From Pseudomonadales bacterium (GTDB taxonomy: Bacteria > Pseudomonadota > Gammaproteobacteria > Pseudomonadales > Pseudohongiellaceae), in assembly GCA_024234395.1 (NCBI GenBank), contig JACKOH010000001.1, positions 62,001 through 126,000 of the forward strand: 64,000 bases of DNA, in the 5' to 3' direction. The notes beneath the pieces were generated by a model. It had not been told where the DNA came from and searched no databases. It was given only the letters and a program-made list of their open reading frames with translations. Both the position numbers and the translations under genes were made by a program. This document shows positions 26,737 to 34,909 of the stretch, one piece after another (the stretch's first letter is position 1; the number at the start of each line of letters is the position of its first letter).

Positions 26737-27906
26737 ATGCGCCTGATTCCGATATTTTTCGCTCTCCTTGCCGGCGCAGCCTTGGCACAGGATGACAGTC
26801 GCCCGCGTGCCCGGGATGTGGGGCTGGTAGTGGGCATATTCGAACCCGGACCCAATAATGCCATCACTGATGTAGAGGGCGTTCTGGTTGGCCATGAGAC
26901 GGTAATTCGCGGTGACACCATTCGAACGGGGGTGACAGCGATCATACCCGGCCCTGGAAATCTGTTTGCCGAACCGGTGCCGGCCTGGATTCACGTTGGC
27001 AATGGCTATGGCAAGCTCATCGGAGTGACCCAGGTGCAGGAATTCGGCGAGCTTGAAACTCCGATTCTGCTCACCTGTACGCTTTGCGTCTGGAGCGCTG
27101 CCAATGCGCTCAAAGAGTGGGTCTACGACAACATGGAAGTCGGTGAGAACACGATCAACCCGGTGGTGGGTGAAACCAACGATGGCCGCCTGAACGACAT
27201 GTGGGCGGATCCGATCCAGAGACCTGAAGTTTTCGCGGCGCTGGCTAACGCCAGCTCCGGGCCTGTCCAGGAAGGTTCGGTAGGTGCCGGGACCGGAACC
27301 CAGGCATTCGGCTGGAAAGGGGGTATCGGAACCTCCTCGCGCAAGTTGCCTCCGCAATTGGGCGCCTACACCATTGGCGTGCTGGTACAGACCAATTTTG
27401 GCGGCATCATGAGTATCAACGGTGCCCCGGCAGGCCGCGAACTGGGTACCTATCCCTACCGTTTTCTGCTGGCACCGCAGGACGACGGCGATCGGGAGGA
27501 TGGATCGATAATGATCGTGGTGGCCACCGACGCGCCACTCAACCCGCGCAGCCTGGACCGGTTGGGCGTACGGGCCATCATGGGGCTGGGACGTACGGGC
27601 TCCTATGCCAGTAATGGTTCGGGCGACTACGTGATTGCTTTCTCCACCCATCCTGAGGTGCGCAAGCCCCGCTACAGTGACAAGCCGCTGCTGACGCCAG
27701 AGCTGAGTAATGGCGCCATGTCAGCGCTATTCGCGGCGGTGTCAGAAGCTACCGAGGAAGCGATCTACAATGCCATCTTCAAGGCCACGACTGTAACCAG
27801 TGCACGGGGTGAACTGACTGCTGTGCCAATCGGGGAGTTGCTGACTATATTGCAGAAATACCAGGTTCTGGACTGGGATGAAACGCTGCCTCACCGTGGC
27901 CAGTGA
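26737..27906 (+). CDS. P1 family peptidase (DmpA-like Ntn hydrolase)
   Basis: 389 aa from the ATG at 26737, with TGGAGG 9 bp upstream. A signal peptide is present (LIPIFFALLAGAALAQ). Family marks: GLVVGIFEPGPNNAITDVEG at the mature N-terminus, NPVVGETNDG in the middle, and GRTGSYASNGSGDYVIAFS near residue 290. Family members self-cleave before a Ser/Thr nucleophile, here probably the Ser of the GSGD motif, giving two subunits. DmpA-like enzymes are aminopeptidases or beta-peptidyl/amide hydrolases; location here is periplasmic. The natural substrate is unknown. Confidence 0.88.
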   Translation: MRLIPIFFALLAGAALAQDDSRPRARDVGLVVGIFEPGPNNAITDVEGVLVGHETVIRGDTIRTGVTAIIPGPGNLFAEPVPAWIHVGNGYGKLIGVTQVQEFGELETPILLTCTLCVWSAANALKEWVYDNMEVGENTINPVVGETNDGRLNDMWADPIQRPEVFAALANASSGPVQEGSVGAGTGTQAFGWKGGIGTSSRKLPPQLGAYTIGVLVQTNFGGIMSINGAPAGRELGTYPYRFLLAPQDDGDREDGSIMIVVATDAPLNPRSLDRLGVRAIMGLGRTGSYASNGSGDYVIAFSTHPEVRKPRYSDKPLLTPELSNGAMSALFAAVSEATEEAIYNAIFKATTVTSARGELTAVPIGELLTILQKYQVLDWDETLPHRGQ

Positions 27907-27926
27907 GTTAAGAAAGCTCTGATTAC

Positions 27927-28088
27927 ATGGATCTGCTCTGCTGGAGTCTGTCGCGCGCTGCGGCTCGGCGTCGTGCGCAGGCAATGGCCTTAGCCCTTGC
28001 CAAGCGCGACAGCAACACAGAAGCGCCCGACATGCCGCGCCCGGCGGGGCCTTCAGACGAGCACACTGACTTCGTTGACTTGCCTTGA
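27927..28088 (+). CDS. Possible 53-aa small protein
   Basis: ATG 27927 to TGA 28088 encodes MDLLCWSLSRAAARRRAQ..., an Arg/Ala-rich N-terminal helix followed by an acidic tail. Only a weak ribosome site (AAGAAAG) lies upstream. It occupies most of the first part of the 503-bp gap after the P1 peptidase; between 28089 and 28409 I see nothing supported. No family recognised. Confidence 0.22.
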   Translation: MDLLCWSLSRAAARRRAQAMALALAKRDSNTEAPDMPRPAGPSDEHTDFVDLP

Positions 28089-28409
28089 CAGGCCGACGCA
28101 TGCCGGCGGCAAGTCGCCTCATCAGTAAACTCGTCTGCAGGCCAGAGCTGTTCAATAATTACTCAGAGATTCCTTAAGACGATGATGTTGATTGGCAACC
28201 TGCAGGTTATCACTGAACATCTACCAACAGGCTGTTCATTTCAGGTTCCTTGACCCAGCCGGAATGTCCCGTTTCGGAACTCTTTACCGACTCAGTCGTT
28301 ACAGACTGATGTTGAGAGAGAACTCCCACGTAGGGAAAGAAGACCACAGGCTGGATTTAACCACGTCATACACTGACGTAATTGACGCTATCAACACCAA
28401 GAGAGAAAG

Positions 28410-28742
28410 ATGTTAATAAAATTCAGCAGCAATGCAGCCGGGGGATTCTCCATGTTTGGCGATGACGCCATGGCGTTAATCAGGTTTATGACTGGAACAG
28501 CTCAGCATGAGGGTGCCTTACATGGTCAGGCTATCAGTGATTCGCTGCGCCGGCTGCAGGCCGGAGTGAAGGCGCGTAAGCCGTCGGAAACAGTGGCGCC
28601 TGACGATCCGGACGACGATGAAAACGAGGAACCGGTACGAGTGTCTGCACGAGCGACACCGTTGCTTGAAATGCTTGAGAAAGCAGCGGCAGAGGTACGG
28701 GCCGGCGACCCGGAAACCTATGTGATGTGGCAGCCGGAGTAG
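28410..28742 (+). CDS. DUF1840 domain protein
   Basis: 110 aa, with AGAGAAAGA just before the ATG at 28410. The N-terminus LIKFSSNAAGGFSMFGDDAM and the C-terminal LLEMLEKAAAE...YVMWQ match DUF1840, small cytoplasmic proteins of 100-115 aa in beta- and gammaproteobacteria with no known function. An acidic linker (DDPDDDENEEP) separates the two conserved ends, as is usual. Confidence 0.8.
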   Translation: MLIKFSSNAAGGFSMFGDDAMALIRFMTGTAQHEGALHGQAISDSLRRLQAGVKARKPSETVAPDDPDDDENEEPVRVSARATPLLEMLEKAAAEVRAGDPETYVMWQPE

Positions 28743-28822
28743 CCCGTCTGAACCGGCAGGACTTGCGGGACAGGAAGCGATCCCAGTGCAGAAAGGCGAT
28801 TCAATCCTGGAGAATAAACCGA

Positions 28823-28850
28823 ACGGTTTTGTAAAGACGGTTTTGTAAAG
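28823..28850. repeat. Tandem 14-bp duplication immediately before mgtC-like gene
   Basis: ACGGTTTTGTAAAG occurs twice head to tail (28823-28836 and 28837-28850), ending 1 bp before the ATG at 28852. The duplication places GTAAAG, the only ribosome-site-like sequence, next to the start. Confidence 0.85.
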
Positions 28851-28851
28851 A

Positions 28852-29280
28852 ATGGAACTGGATTACATAGAAATGTTGAAAACGCTCGCCAAAATCGGCG
28901 CGGCGTATGTGATTGCTCTCCCGGTGGCCATTAATCGTGAATCCGACGCGGGACACAATGCCGGCCTGCGCACGTTTCCATTGGTCGCCACTGCCGCATG
29001 CGGGTACATGGTGCTGGGGATTCAGGTACTCGACACTACCGAGGCCGAGGCTCGGGTACTGTATGGCATTATCACCGGGATGGGTTTCATAGGCGGTGGT
29101 TCTATCCTCAAAAACGAATCGGGTGTCTCCGGGACAGCTACCGCTGCCAGCCTGTGGATTACCGGCGCTATAGGACTGGCAGTAGCTTACAATCGGTTCG
29201 AGATTGCGATTGCCCTGTCGTTAATCACGTACCTGACGCTGTTGATTGTTCCCACGTTCAAAAACAGCGCCTTCAAGTGA
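28852..29280 (+). CDS. MgtC/SapB family membrane protein
   Basis: 142 aa with four to five membrane segments, only the N-terminal MgtC/SapB domain without the cytoplasmic ACT-like tail of Salmonella MgtC. Conserved pieces: INRESDAGHNAGLRTFPLVA, GIITGMGFIGGGSILK and TAASLWITGAIGLAVA. Members are linked to growth at low magnesium and to modulation of F-type ATP synthase. No magnesium transporter gene adjoins it. Start chosen at the ATG at 28852. Confidence 0.85.
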   Translation: MELDYIEMLKTLAKIGAAYVIALPVAINRESDAGHNAGLRTFPLVATAACGYMVLGIQVLDTTEAEARVLYGIITGMGFIGGGSILKNESGVSGTATAASLWITGAIGLAVAYNRFEIAIALSLITYLTLLIVPTFKNSAFK

Positions 29281-29306
29281 ACTCCGGAGGACAGATAGGG
29301 ACTTTG

Positions 29307-30338
29307 TCAGTCCATGACGGCTTCGACGCATCCCGAATCCGGATTACTTTTCAGGCAGGCCAATTCAACCGTGAATTTTTTTTCGCTGGTCTGAAGAGTG
29401 CTCAGCAGATTACCGCTTGATTCCATGAAATTAATATCGGCGCGTTCTGCCGTAAAGGTCACCACCGGGAAGCCCAGTTTCTGATCCAGCAGGGGAGCAA
29501 CCTCCGGGTCTGCTTCCAGTAATTCCCGGGGCGAGGCGCCGCCTCCTCCAGACACCAGGTAGACGGGTTCCCTGCCTGTATCAGGACGGACCGGAGAATT
29601 CTCTATCAGTTGCAGATTGTGCGAGTGCCCGCTGATATAAAAATTTACCTGGTTTGCCATCAGGGCCGGCATCAGGGAATACTGCAAGTCGTCATCGTCA
29701 TGATACTTCTCTGAATACGTTCTGATATTGTAGTGCCCGACAACCACCCGCCAGATTGCCGCATCCGGATCCGCGAATGCGGTTTCGATCATTGCGATCT
29801 GCTCTTTCAGATCGGTCATAGTATCCACAACGACTATTCTGACCAGGGCGCGTCCATCGACCATTCCGTGATCGTGTATGTAAAAGTTTGCCGGCATCTG
29901 CCAGCGACCCGTGCCGTGGTTCTGATACTCCGACTGGGCAGCAATGGATCCGACATAATCATGGTTTCCCAGGGCGGCGAAAAAACGCGTCTGCATCAGG
30001 CAGGGAGTGTCGTAGACAGATTCAAACTTCGAAGTCCATTGAGGATCGTCGATGTCACTGACTCCGGCCGAATAAAAATTGTCTCCTACCGTCTGAACCA
30101 GTTTCTCCCCGACGGCGGACCGGCAGGCTTCTTCCAGCATTGCCGCTACCCGCCGTTGCCGGAAGTTGGCTTCTCCGAAATCCCCCAATGTCAGCAGTGT
30201 GACTTTATCCGAAGAGGACGGAGGAGGGTTCCAGGGTGCACGGTTTTTGAAAGGCAGAACCTGCATTGCTGCGATGACCACTAGCAACAGAGCCAGGCCG
30301 CTTATCGCGATTGGGATTTTTCTGGTTGGTTTCTGCAT
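29307..30338 (-). CDS. Metallophosphoesterase (purple acid phosphatase-like)
   Basis: 343 aa with an N-terminal signal anchor (AISGLALLLVVIAAM). Dinuclear-metal motifs are in order: LGDFGE (D-x-G/F-x), VGDNFYSAG, LGNHDYVGS, VVVGHYNIRT and ISGHSHNLQLIE. The spacing fits purple-acid-phosphatase/acid-phosphatase-5-like enzymes, so it is probably a periplasmic or membrane-anchored phosphomonoesterase. It converges with the MgtC-like gene with only 26 bp between stops. Confidence 0.85.
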   Translation of the reverse strand: MQKPTRKIPIAISGLALLLVVIAAMQVLPFKNRAPWNPPPSSSDKVTLLTLGDFGEANFRQRRVAAMLEEACRSAVGEKLVQTVGDNFYSAGVSDIDDPQWTSKFESVYDTPCLMQTRFFAALGNHDYVGSIAAQSEYQNHGTGRWQMPANFYIHDHGMVDGRALVRIVVVDTMTDLKEQIAMIETAFADPDAAIWRVVVGHYNIRTYSEKYHDDDDLQYSLMPALMANQVNFYISGHSHNLQLIENSPVRPDTGREPVYLVSGGGGASPRELLEADPEVAPLLDQKLGFPVVTFTAERADINFMESSGNLLSTLQTSEKKFTVELACLKSNPDSGCVEAVMD

Positions 30339-30614
30339 CTGTTGCTTGTCCTCTTTTCAGGACCCGATGTGATCGCACTTGACAGGTATCCGGGCTGCTG
30401 ATGAGTTGCGGGATGGGCCTCTCGGCAATTCATGAAAACGCTAACCGGTGACCGTTACCTGAACCCAGCACCCAGACCCAACACCAGTAATCGTGGCGAT
30501 CCGCGTCATCTGGGCCTCCAAATGCAGATTTCTGGTAAGATCACCCGGATGATACCGCAATCCTGCGTGAATACACCTGGATTCTAACCTGACCGGAATT
30601 CTTACTGAAAGCAC

Positions 30615-30782
30615 ATGGATTTGATGGCCTGGATGGAAATGGCAGTCTTGTTCGGCTTGCTTTGCGTCTGGCTGGCCGCAAGGCAGAACGTCTGCTGTTG
30701 GCACACGGGACTGGTTCAGGTATCCCCTCGCGACCATCTGTTTGTGTGCCTGTGGCAGCAGCCTGAAAGAAAATACGAATAA
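30615..30782 (+). pseudogene. pnuC N-terminal remnant
   Basis: A 55-codon frame (ATG 30615, TAA 30780) begins MDLMAWMEMAVLFGLLCVWL and continues AARQNVCCWHTGLVQV, which closely resembles the first two helices of PnuC nicotinamide-riboside/NMN transporters (family pattern LLCVWL.VRQN..CWP.GLVQV). After GLVQV the similarity stops and the frame ends, so most of the ~200-aa transporter is missing. It lies in the 552-bp gap 30339-30890; nothing else is supported there. Confidence 0.5.
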
Positions 30783-30890
30783 TCGACTAATCTCGCTGAA
30801 CAGCCAGGTTCGGTCATTTGGCCACCCGCTAAATTAGTGATAGTCTCCCGGTGGAAATAAACAGAGTTCCGGCGCTTAGGGTTGATCGTC

Positions 30891-32105
30891 ATGATTACGT
30901 TGAGTATCCACAGTTTTCTTCCTAATCTCATCCTGACTATGGCTGTACTGCACGCATTGCCGTTGCCCACCCAGGCCCAATCGAGTGTTTATTACAATCC
31001 CTTTGCGATTACCGACAGCAGTTACCCCATTCTGCGCTCCTCCTCATCAAACGTATTCGATAGTGACACAGGCAGATTACATATCGGCCGGATCAATGCG
31101 GTTGGTGGCGTTTTGGACGGCGAGGTCGTATACAACGTGGTGTTCAGTCTCACAGATGACGGCAACTTCAAGCTGGAGGATTTTGAGCAGATAGTCCTGG
31201 ATCCCGACGAGGAATGTACCGTCAGCGAAGTGCTTGATGCGATTCCCTTTCTCTCGCTGGAGCTGAGTATCGATGAAGCCGAGCAACTGATCGGGTGCCG
31301 AGCCAATTACTCTGCCGGTTCGGTGACACTTGAATCCGGGCGTCGGGTCTCCGTCGGCTGGCAGGGTGCCAACGGTGTCCCCAATCCGGCGCCCGGCAGC
31401 ACGTCGGACACCTGGGTGCCTCTCAGCGGTCTCTATCCCTCGGCTGGCGTAACTCCGGTGCCAATTTCCCTGACCACATCCCGCCCCCGAATCACCATGC
31501 ATTATCTCGACGGGGAGTTTGAAAGCTTCTCCTATTTCGACGGTGCGGAGACTGAAAACTGCGAGGAAGGCGGGTTACTCGAAGGCTTCATGCAATTGGA
31601 GACCGGGATGACGGTGCAGGATGTGGCGGAAACCCTGGGCTGTTCAGGCAACCTGCGCAACACCACCATTTCCAGTCAGGAAGCCGTGACCGAATATAGG
31701 TGGGTTGCCGGCGATTCGGGCAGTTACGTGCCGATAGGCTACAATCCGTTCCTGCCATCCAACCGTGACTCGGAAACTATTAATGCCTCTTTCATTGATG
31801 GCCGATTACAAACCCTGAGCTATTCGGGCAGTACCTCGGATTCAACCGTGGCTCGCTGTACCCCGGAGGAAATGGATGGCGCATTTCAATTGCTTCAGGA
31901 GGGAGACATTGAATCGGTGACTCTGGATCGGATCCCCTGTGAAGCGCAGTCGACATCGACCGGTATTGCCGACGGGTCGGTCACAAGGCGGTATTCCTGG
32001 GAGACCGGGGTCTACCAGACCACGATCTTTGCAGCGCCGAACCGTGCCCTCTCTGTGTCTGTGGTGGACGGTGTCACTGACAGTTTCAGTTTACGGCGCT
32101 TCTAG
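30891..32105 (+). CDS. Secreted protein with three repeats resembling BLIP-fold domains
   Basis: 404 aa from the ATG at 30891 (a TTG lies three codons upstream). A signal peptide ends near LPLPTQAQS. The mature protein shows three spaced units, each with an acidic run then a cysteine and a beta-rich stretch: LIGCRANYSAGSVTLESG, LGCSGNLRNTTISSQEAV and IPCEAQSTSTGIADGSV, each followed by a Trp-containing strand and a phrase of the type ITMHYLDGEFESFSYF. This resembles tandem beta-lactamase-inhibitor-protein-like (BLIP/SmpA-fold) modules, but I cannot confirm it by eye. It is predicted to be secreted or periplasmic. The gene stands alone. Confidence 0.6.
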   Translation: MITLSIHSFLPNLILTMAVLHALPLPTQAQSSVYYNPFAITDSSYPILRSSSSNVFDSDTGRLHIGRINAVGGVLDGEVVYNVVFSLTDDGNFKLEDFEQIVLDPDEECTVSEVLDAIPFLSLELSIDEAEQLIGCRANYSAGSVTLESGRRVSVGWQGANGVPNPAPGSTSDTWVPLSGLYPSAGVTPVPISLTTSRPRITMHYLDGEFESFSYFDGAETENCEEGGLLEGFMQLETGMTVQDVAETLGCSGNLRNTTISSQEAVTEYRWVAGDSGSYVPIGYNPFLPSNRDSETINASFIDGRLQTLSYSGSTSDSTVARCTPEEMDGAFQLLQEGDIESVTLDRIPCEAQSTSTGIADGSVTRRYSWETGVYQTTIFAAPNRALSVSVVDGVTDSFSLRRF

Positions 32106-32242
32106 GCGGGGCCGGGCCAGTGTCGTTGTTTCCGGGAAATTTTGTGACAGTTTTCGACATAGGTAGAAAGTGACTACCAATAGGCATACCATGACTGACG
32201 ATCCCTGGTGGATATGAACCAACGCACGAGGATGACATCGTT

Positions 32243-32845
32243 ATGAAACACTTAATCTCAACCACTTTCTTCTTTCTTGGCCTGGTGCTGGCAGGCAGTT
32301 CCACTGCACAGACCAATTTTAACTGCGCCACCTGTCACGGTGCGGAGTTAGAGGGCAATATGAGCATACAGGCGCCGCAACTGGCCGGCATGGAGCCGTG
32401 GTACATGAAGCGCCAGCTGGAAAACTTCAAGGCCGGCATCCGCGGATCAGATCCGCAGGATATTCACGGCATGACCATGCGACCCATGGCAGCCATGCTG
32501 AGTGATGCCGACATCGATGCTGTCATCGAATGGGTCGGGACTTTCGACGCGGCTTCTCCCGCCAATACCGTTACCGGTGATACCTCCAAGGGTGCCAACG
32601 CTTACCGCAGCTGCGCAGCCTGTCACGGCGCCCAGGGAGAAGGCAACGCCACGTTCAATGCCCCATCCCTGGCGGGGCAGAACGACTGGTACCTGGTCAA
32701 TCAATTGAAGTCCTTCAAGGCCGGTCACCGGGGTTCCAATGCACAGGATACCTACGGCAAGATGATGATTCAGATGGCCGGCAGTCTCGCCAACGACCAG
32801 GCTATTAACGATGTCGTCAGCTACATCAACACGCTGGGACAGTAA
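32243..32845 (+). CDS. Cytochrome c4-like di-haem protein
   Basis: 200 aa with a cleaved signal (STTFFFLGLVLAGSSTAQ). Two homologous class-I cytochrome c domains: CATCHGAELEGN with haem cysteines at 28 and 31, and CAACHGAQGEGN near residue 125. Each is followed by a WY(M/L) segment and FKAGxRGS, with methionine ligands in GMTMRPMA and GKMMIQMA. Such proteins pass electrons in the periplasm to terminal oxidases or di-haem peroxidases, two of which are encoded elsewhere in the window. A strong hairpin follows 14 bp after the stop. Confidence 0.9.
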   Translation: MKHLISTTFFFLGLVLAGSSTAQTNFNCATCHGAELEGNMSIQAPQLAGMEPWYMKRQLENFKAGIRGSDPQDIHGMTMRPMAAMLSDADIDAVIEWVGTFDAASPANTVTGDTSKGANAYRSCAACHGAQGEGNATFNAPSLAGQNDWYLVNQLKSFKAGHRGSNAQDTYGKMMIQMAGSLANDQAINDVVSYINTLGQ

Positions 32846-32859
32846 GTCCCTCTCCACAG

Positions 32860-32904
32860 TTCAGGAACAGGGCGGATTCCATCCGGATCTGCCCGGTTCC
32901 TGAA
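32860..32904 (+). terminator. Hairpin downstream of cytochrome c4 gene
   Basis: TTCAGGAAC (32860-32868) pairs with GTTCCTGAA (32896-32904), and inner GGGC/GCCC and GGAT/ATCC segments extend the stem with small bulges. It lies 14 bp after the stop and is followed by ACTTATTCG, a weak T-tract. Confidence 0.5.
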
Positions 32905-33368
32905 ACTTATTCGTCGGTAATGCGCTTCGTTAGAAGAAAGTCGTCCTGACGACCAGCTTCTTACTGAAGCTTTCCGATGTCCTCTGCCGTAATAATGAGA
33001 AAACCATCCTTGCCATCGTCTGGGCGATCGGACATTGTCCACGTTTTGCCAGTTCCCGCTGGTTTGCTGTCCATCAGACTGGCTTTTCAGGCGCTTCACG
33101 TATTTGTGGAACTGTTTCTGATAGTACTGGTAACGAGAATGTGCTTGAGAGGCGGTTTGACCAGGCCCTGTTGCACTGAATTTATCTGAATCAGCAGAAT
33201 AACTTTCAAATCCCTGACTGCGTCGAAGATTCATTGGGTTCTCAGGTAACTTCACTGTAACTACGGTATTTTTACTCTGACCCCAATTATTTATTGGTGC
33301 TGGTGGGCGGAAGCAGCCTTCCCTTGGCGCGGGATTTACGGTAAAAAGCCAGGTCACGTGTAAAAATT
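32905..33368. other. Intergenic region with possible decayed frames
   Basis: A long minus-strand frame crosses this gap but its composition is poor. Two short minus-strand stretches in different frames look protein-like: AHSRYQYYQKQFHKYVKRL, and a 37-codon ATG frame at 32961-33074 (containing KDGFLIITAEDIGKLQ). They may be parts of one frameshifted small gene. A TTTTTACTCTGACCCCAATT string near 33269 resembles a widespread repeat-associated motif. No firm gene. Confidence 0.25.
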
Positions 33369-33398
33369 CACAAACAAAACGCACACAAACAAAACGCA
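33369..33398. repeat. Perfect 15-bp tandem duplication upstream of hydrolase
   Basis: CACAAACAAAACGCA occurs at 33369-33383 and again at 33384-33398, ending 20 bp before the hydrolase ATG. Confidence 0.85.
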
Positions 33399-33418
33399 TT
33401 AGTAGCGAGAAGGTGATA

Positions 33419-34426
33419 ATGAAGCTTTTCCTGATTCTTTCCATCAGTATCTTATTGATCAATTCCGGCAGCACGATGGCGCAGAGCAGTGAATCCGGGC
33501 TGCCTGATATGCGCCCGATCAGTATCACCTGTGAAGATTGCCCTTATCCCTACCCCAGCAAATACCTGCCGCTGACCTTGTACGGGCAGGATGTCCGCAT
33601 GGCTTATATGGACGTTTCGCCTTCCGGTCCGGCGAACGGGCATACAGTCGTGCTGATGCATGGCAACAACTTCGCCGGCTTCTATTTTGGCAACATCGCC
33701 GAGGCACTGAGCCAGGCCGGATTCCGGGTGATCATCCCGGACCAGATGGGTTACGGTCGTTCCTCCAAGCCCATCATTCCCTACAGTTTCAACGACTTTG
33801 CGCGCAATACCCGCGATGTGCTGCAGTCTGAAGGTATCGAGAAAGCGATGATCGTCGGCCATTCGATGGGCGGCATGCTGGCAGCCAGATTTTCCACCCA
33901 GTATCCGGAGATGACCGAGAAACTGGTGCTCTATAATCCGATCGGACTCTCGGATGGCCGCTTCAGTCGTCCCGCCGGCAGTGTTGATGACAGTTACCGA
34001 CGTTCCCTGGACAATGCCAACTTCGACTCCATCAAGGCGAGTCTGGAGCGGTACGTTGCCCACAATCCGTCCGCCTGGAACGACATGTTCGAGACCTATG
34101 CACGGATTCGCTATGGCTGGACGCTCAGTGCCGACTGGCCAAGACTGGCGATGGTGCAGTCGCTTATCAGTAATCTGATTTATGCAGATCCTGTGGTCTA
34201 TGACTGGCCTCATATCCAGGCGCCGACACTGGTTTTTGGCGGCGCAGACGACTACCTGGCGGGTACTCCGGCAAATTTTCAGGCCCGTATGGCTTACATA
34301 GCCGAAACGATTCCCGACAATCGGGCGCGTCTGCACCTGCTGCCTGGCCTTGGGCACGTACCTCACCTGGAAGATCCGGAGACGACAATTCCACCGTTAG
34401 TAGAATTCCTTGCGGAAGGACTCTGA
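33419..34426 (+). CDS. Secreted alpha/beta hydrolase
   Basis: 335 aa from the ATG at 33419 with AGAAGG 6 bp upstream. A signal peptide (LILSISILLINSGSTMAQ) precedes the fold. VVLMHGNNFAG gives the oxyanion-hole region, IVGHSMGGMLAARF the nucleophile Ser near residue 150, and GLGHVPHLEDPE the catalytic His near 322, with an acid residue in FGGADDYLAG. A cap region lies between. Most similar in style to carboxyl-ester or C-C-bond hydrolases of the alpha/beta family exported to the periplasm. Substrate unknown; it precedes a catabolic-looking block. Confidence 0.87.
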   Translation: MKLFLILSISILLINSGSTMAQSSESGLPDMRPISITCEDCPYPYPSKYLPLTLYGQDVRMAYMDVSPSGPANGHTVVLMHGNNFAGFYFGNIAEALSQAGFRVIIPDQMGYGRSSKPIIPYSFNDFARNTRDVLQSEGIEKAMIVGHSMGGMLAARFSTQYPEMTEKLVLYNPIGLSDGRFSRPAGSVDDSYRRSLDNANFDSIKASLERYVAHNPSAWNDMFETYARIRYGWTLSADWPRLAMVQSLISNLIYADPVVYDWPHIQAPTLVFGGADDYLAGTPANFQARMAYIAETIPDNRARLHLLPGLGHVPHLEDPETTIPPLVEFLAEGL

Positions 34427-34457
34427 GACAGGTTGAATCAATAGGCGCTTTTTCAAA

Positions 34458-34484
34458 GCGTGGGTTACACCATGTAGCCCACGC
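34458..34484. repeat. REP-like hairpin after hydrolase gene
   Basis: GCGTGGGTTAC-ACCAT-GTAGCCCACGC forms an 11-bp stem with one G-T pair. Hairpins of the GTGGGTTAC type are common dispersed repeats in gammaproteobacteria; it could also help end the hydrolase transcript, 31 bp after its stop. Confidence 0.5.
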
Positions 34485-34660
34485 CAGCGCGTGAGCCCGT
34501 ATTCCTACCTGTGTCGCATGCTGCCTGCGAACTCTCACTGAGCTGGAGAATTCCCTGATCTCCTGGCGTCCTTAGTTAGGACTATAAAAGGTTGTGTTGA
34601 AACGAGCACATGGCTCGATGCCAGATACACACAGCGGCATTTCCAGAACACTTCGTCCAG

Positions 34661-34681
34661 AAAATAGATCTGTCCCTATAT
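34661..34681. repeat. 21-bp boundary motif, copy 1
   Basis: AAAATAGATCTGTCCCTATA+T differs at one position from the motif at 41706-41726. Such strings often border REP-associated transposase debris. It sits in the 483-bp gap 34427-34909; no gene is supported there. Confidence 0.55.
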
Positions 34682-34909
34682 AATTTTGATCCTGGCGCAC
34701 ATGTGAGTGATTCGATGGTGTGGTTCTTAAGTTGACTCGATCGTGGCATGTACCGGAATTATAAGTAGTAGAAACAAACAGATGACCAGTTTTCCCTTTG
34801 CTGATCCGGCAGCGGGAGTTCGCTGAAAGCAACAAGGTCTTAGTGCTTGTATCCCGTCTGATTTTCAATCAAGCTAACCGGATAACGATAATGATAAACC
34901 GGTATAAAA

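Noticed and set aside
32821..33528. 235-codon minus-strand frame between cytochrome c4 and hydrolase genes
   Set aside because: Covers the terminator, a tandem repeat and the signal peptide of the hydrolase; only short inner pieces look protein-like and are in different frames.
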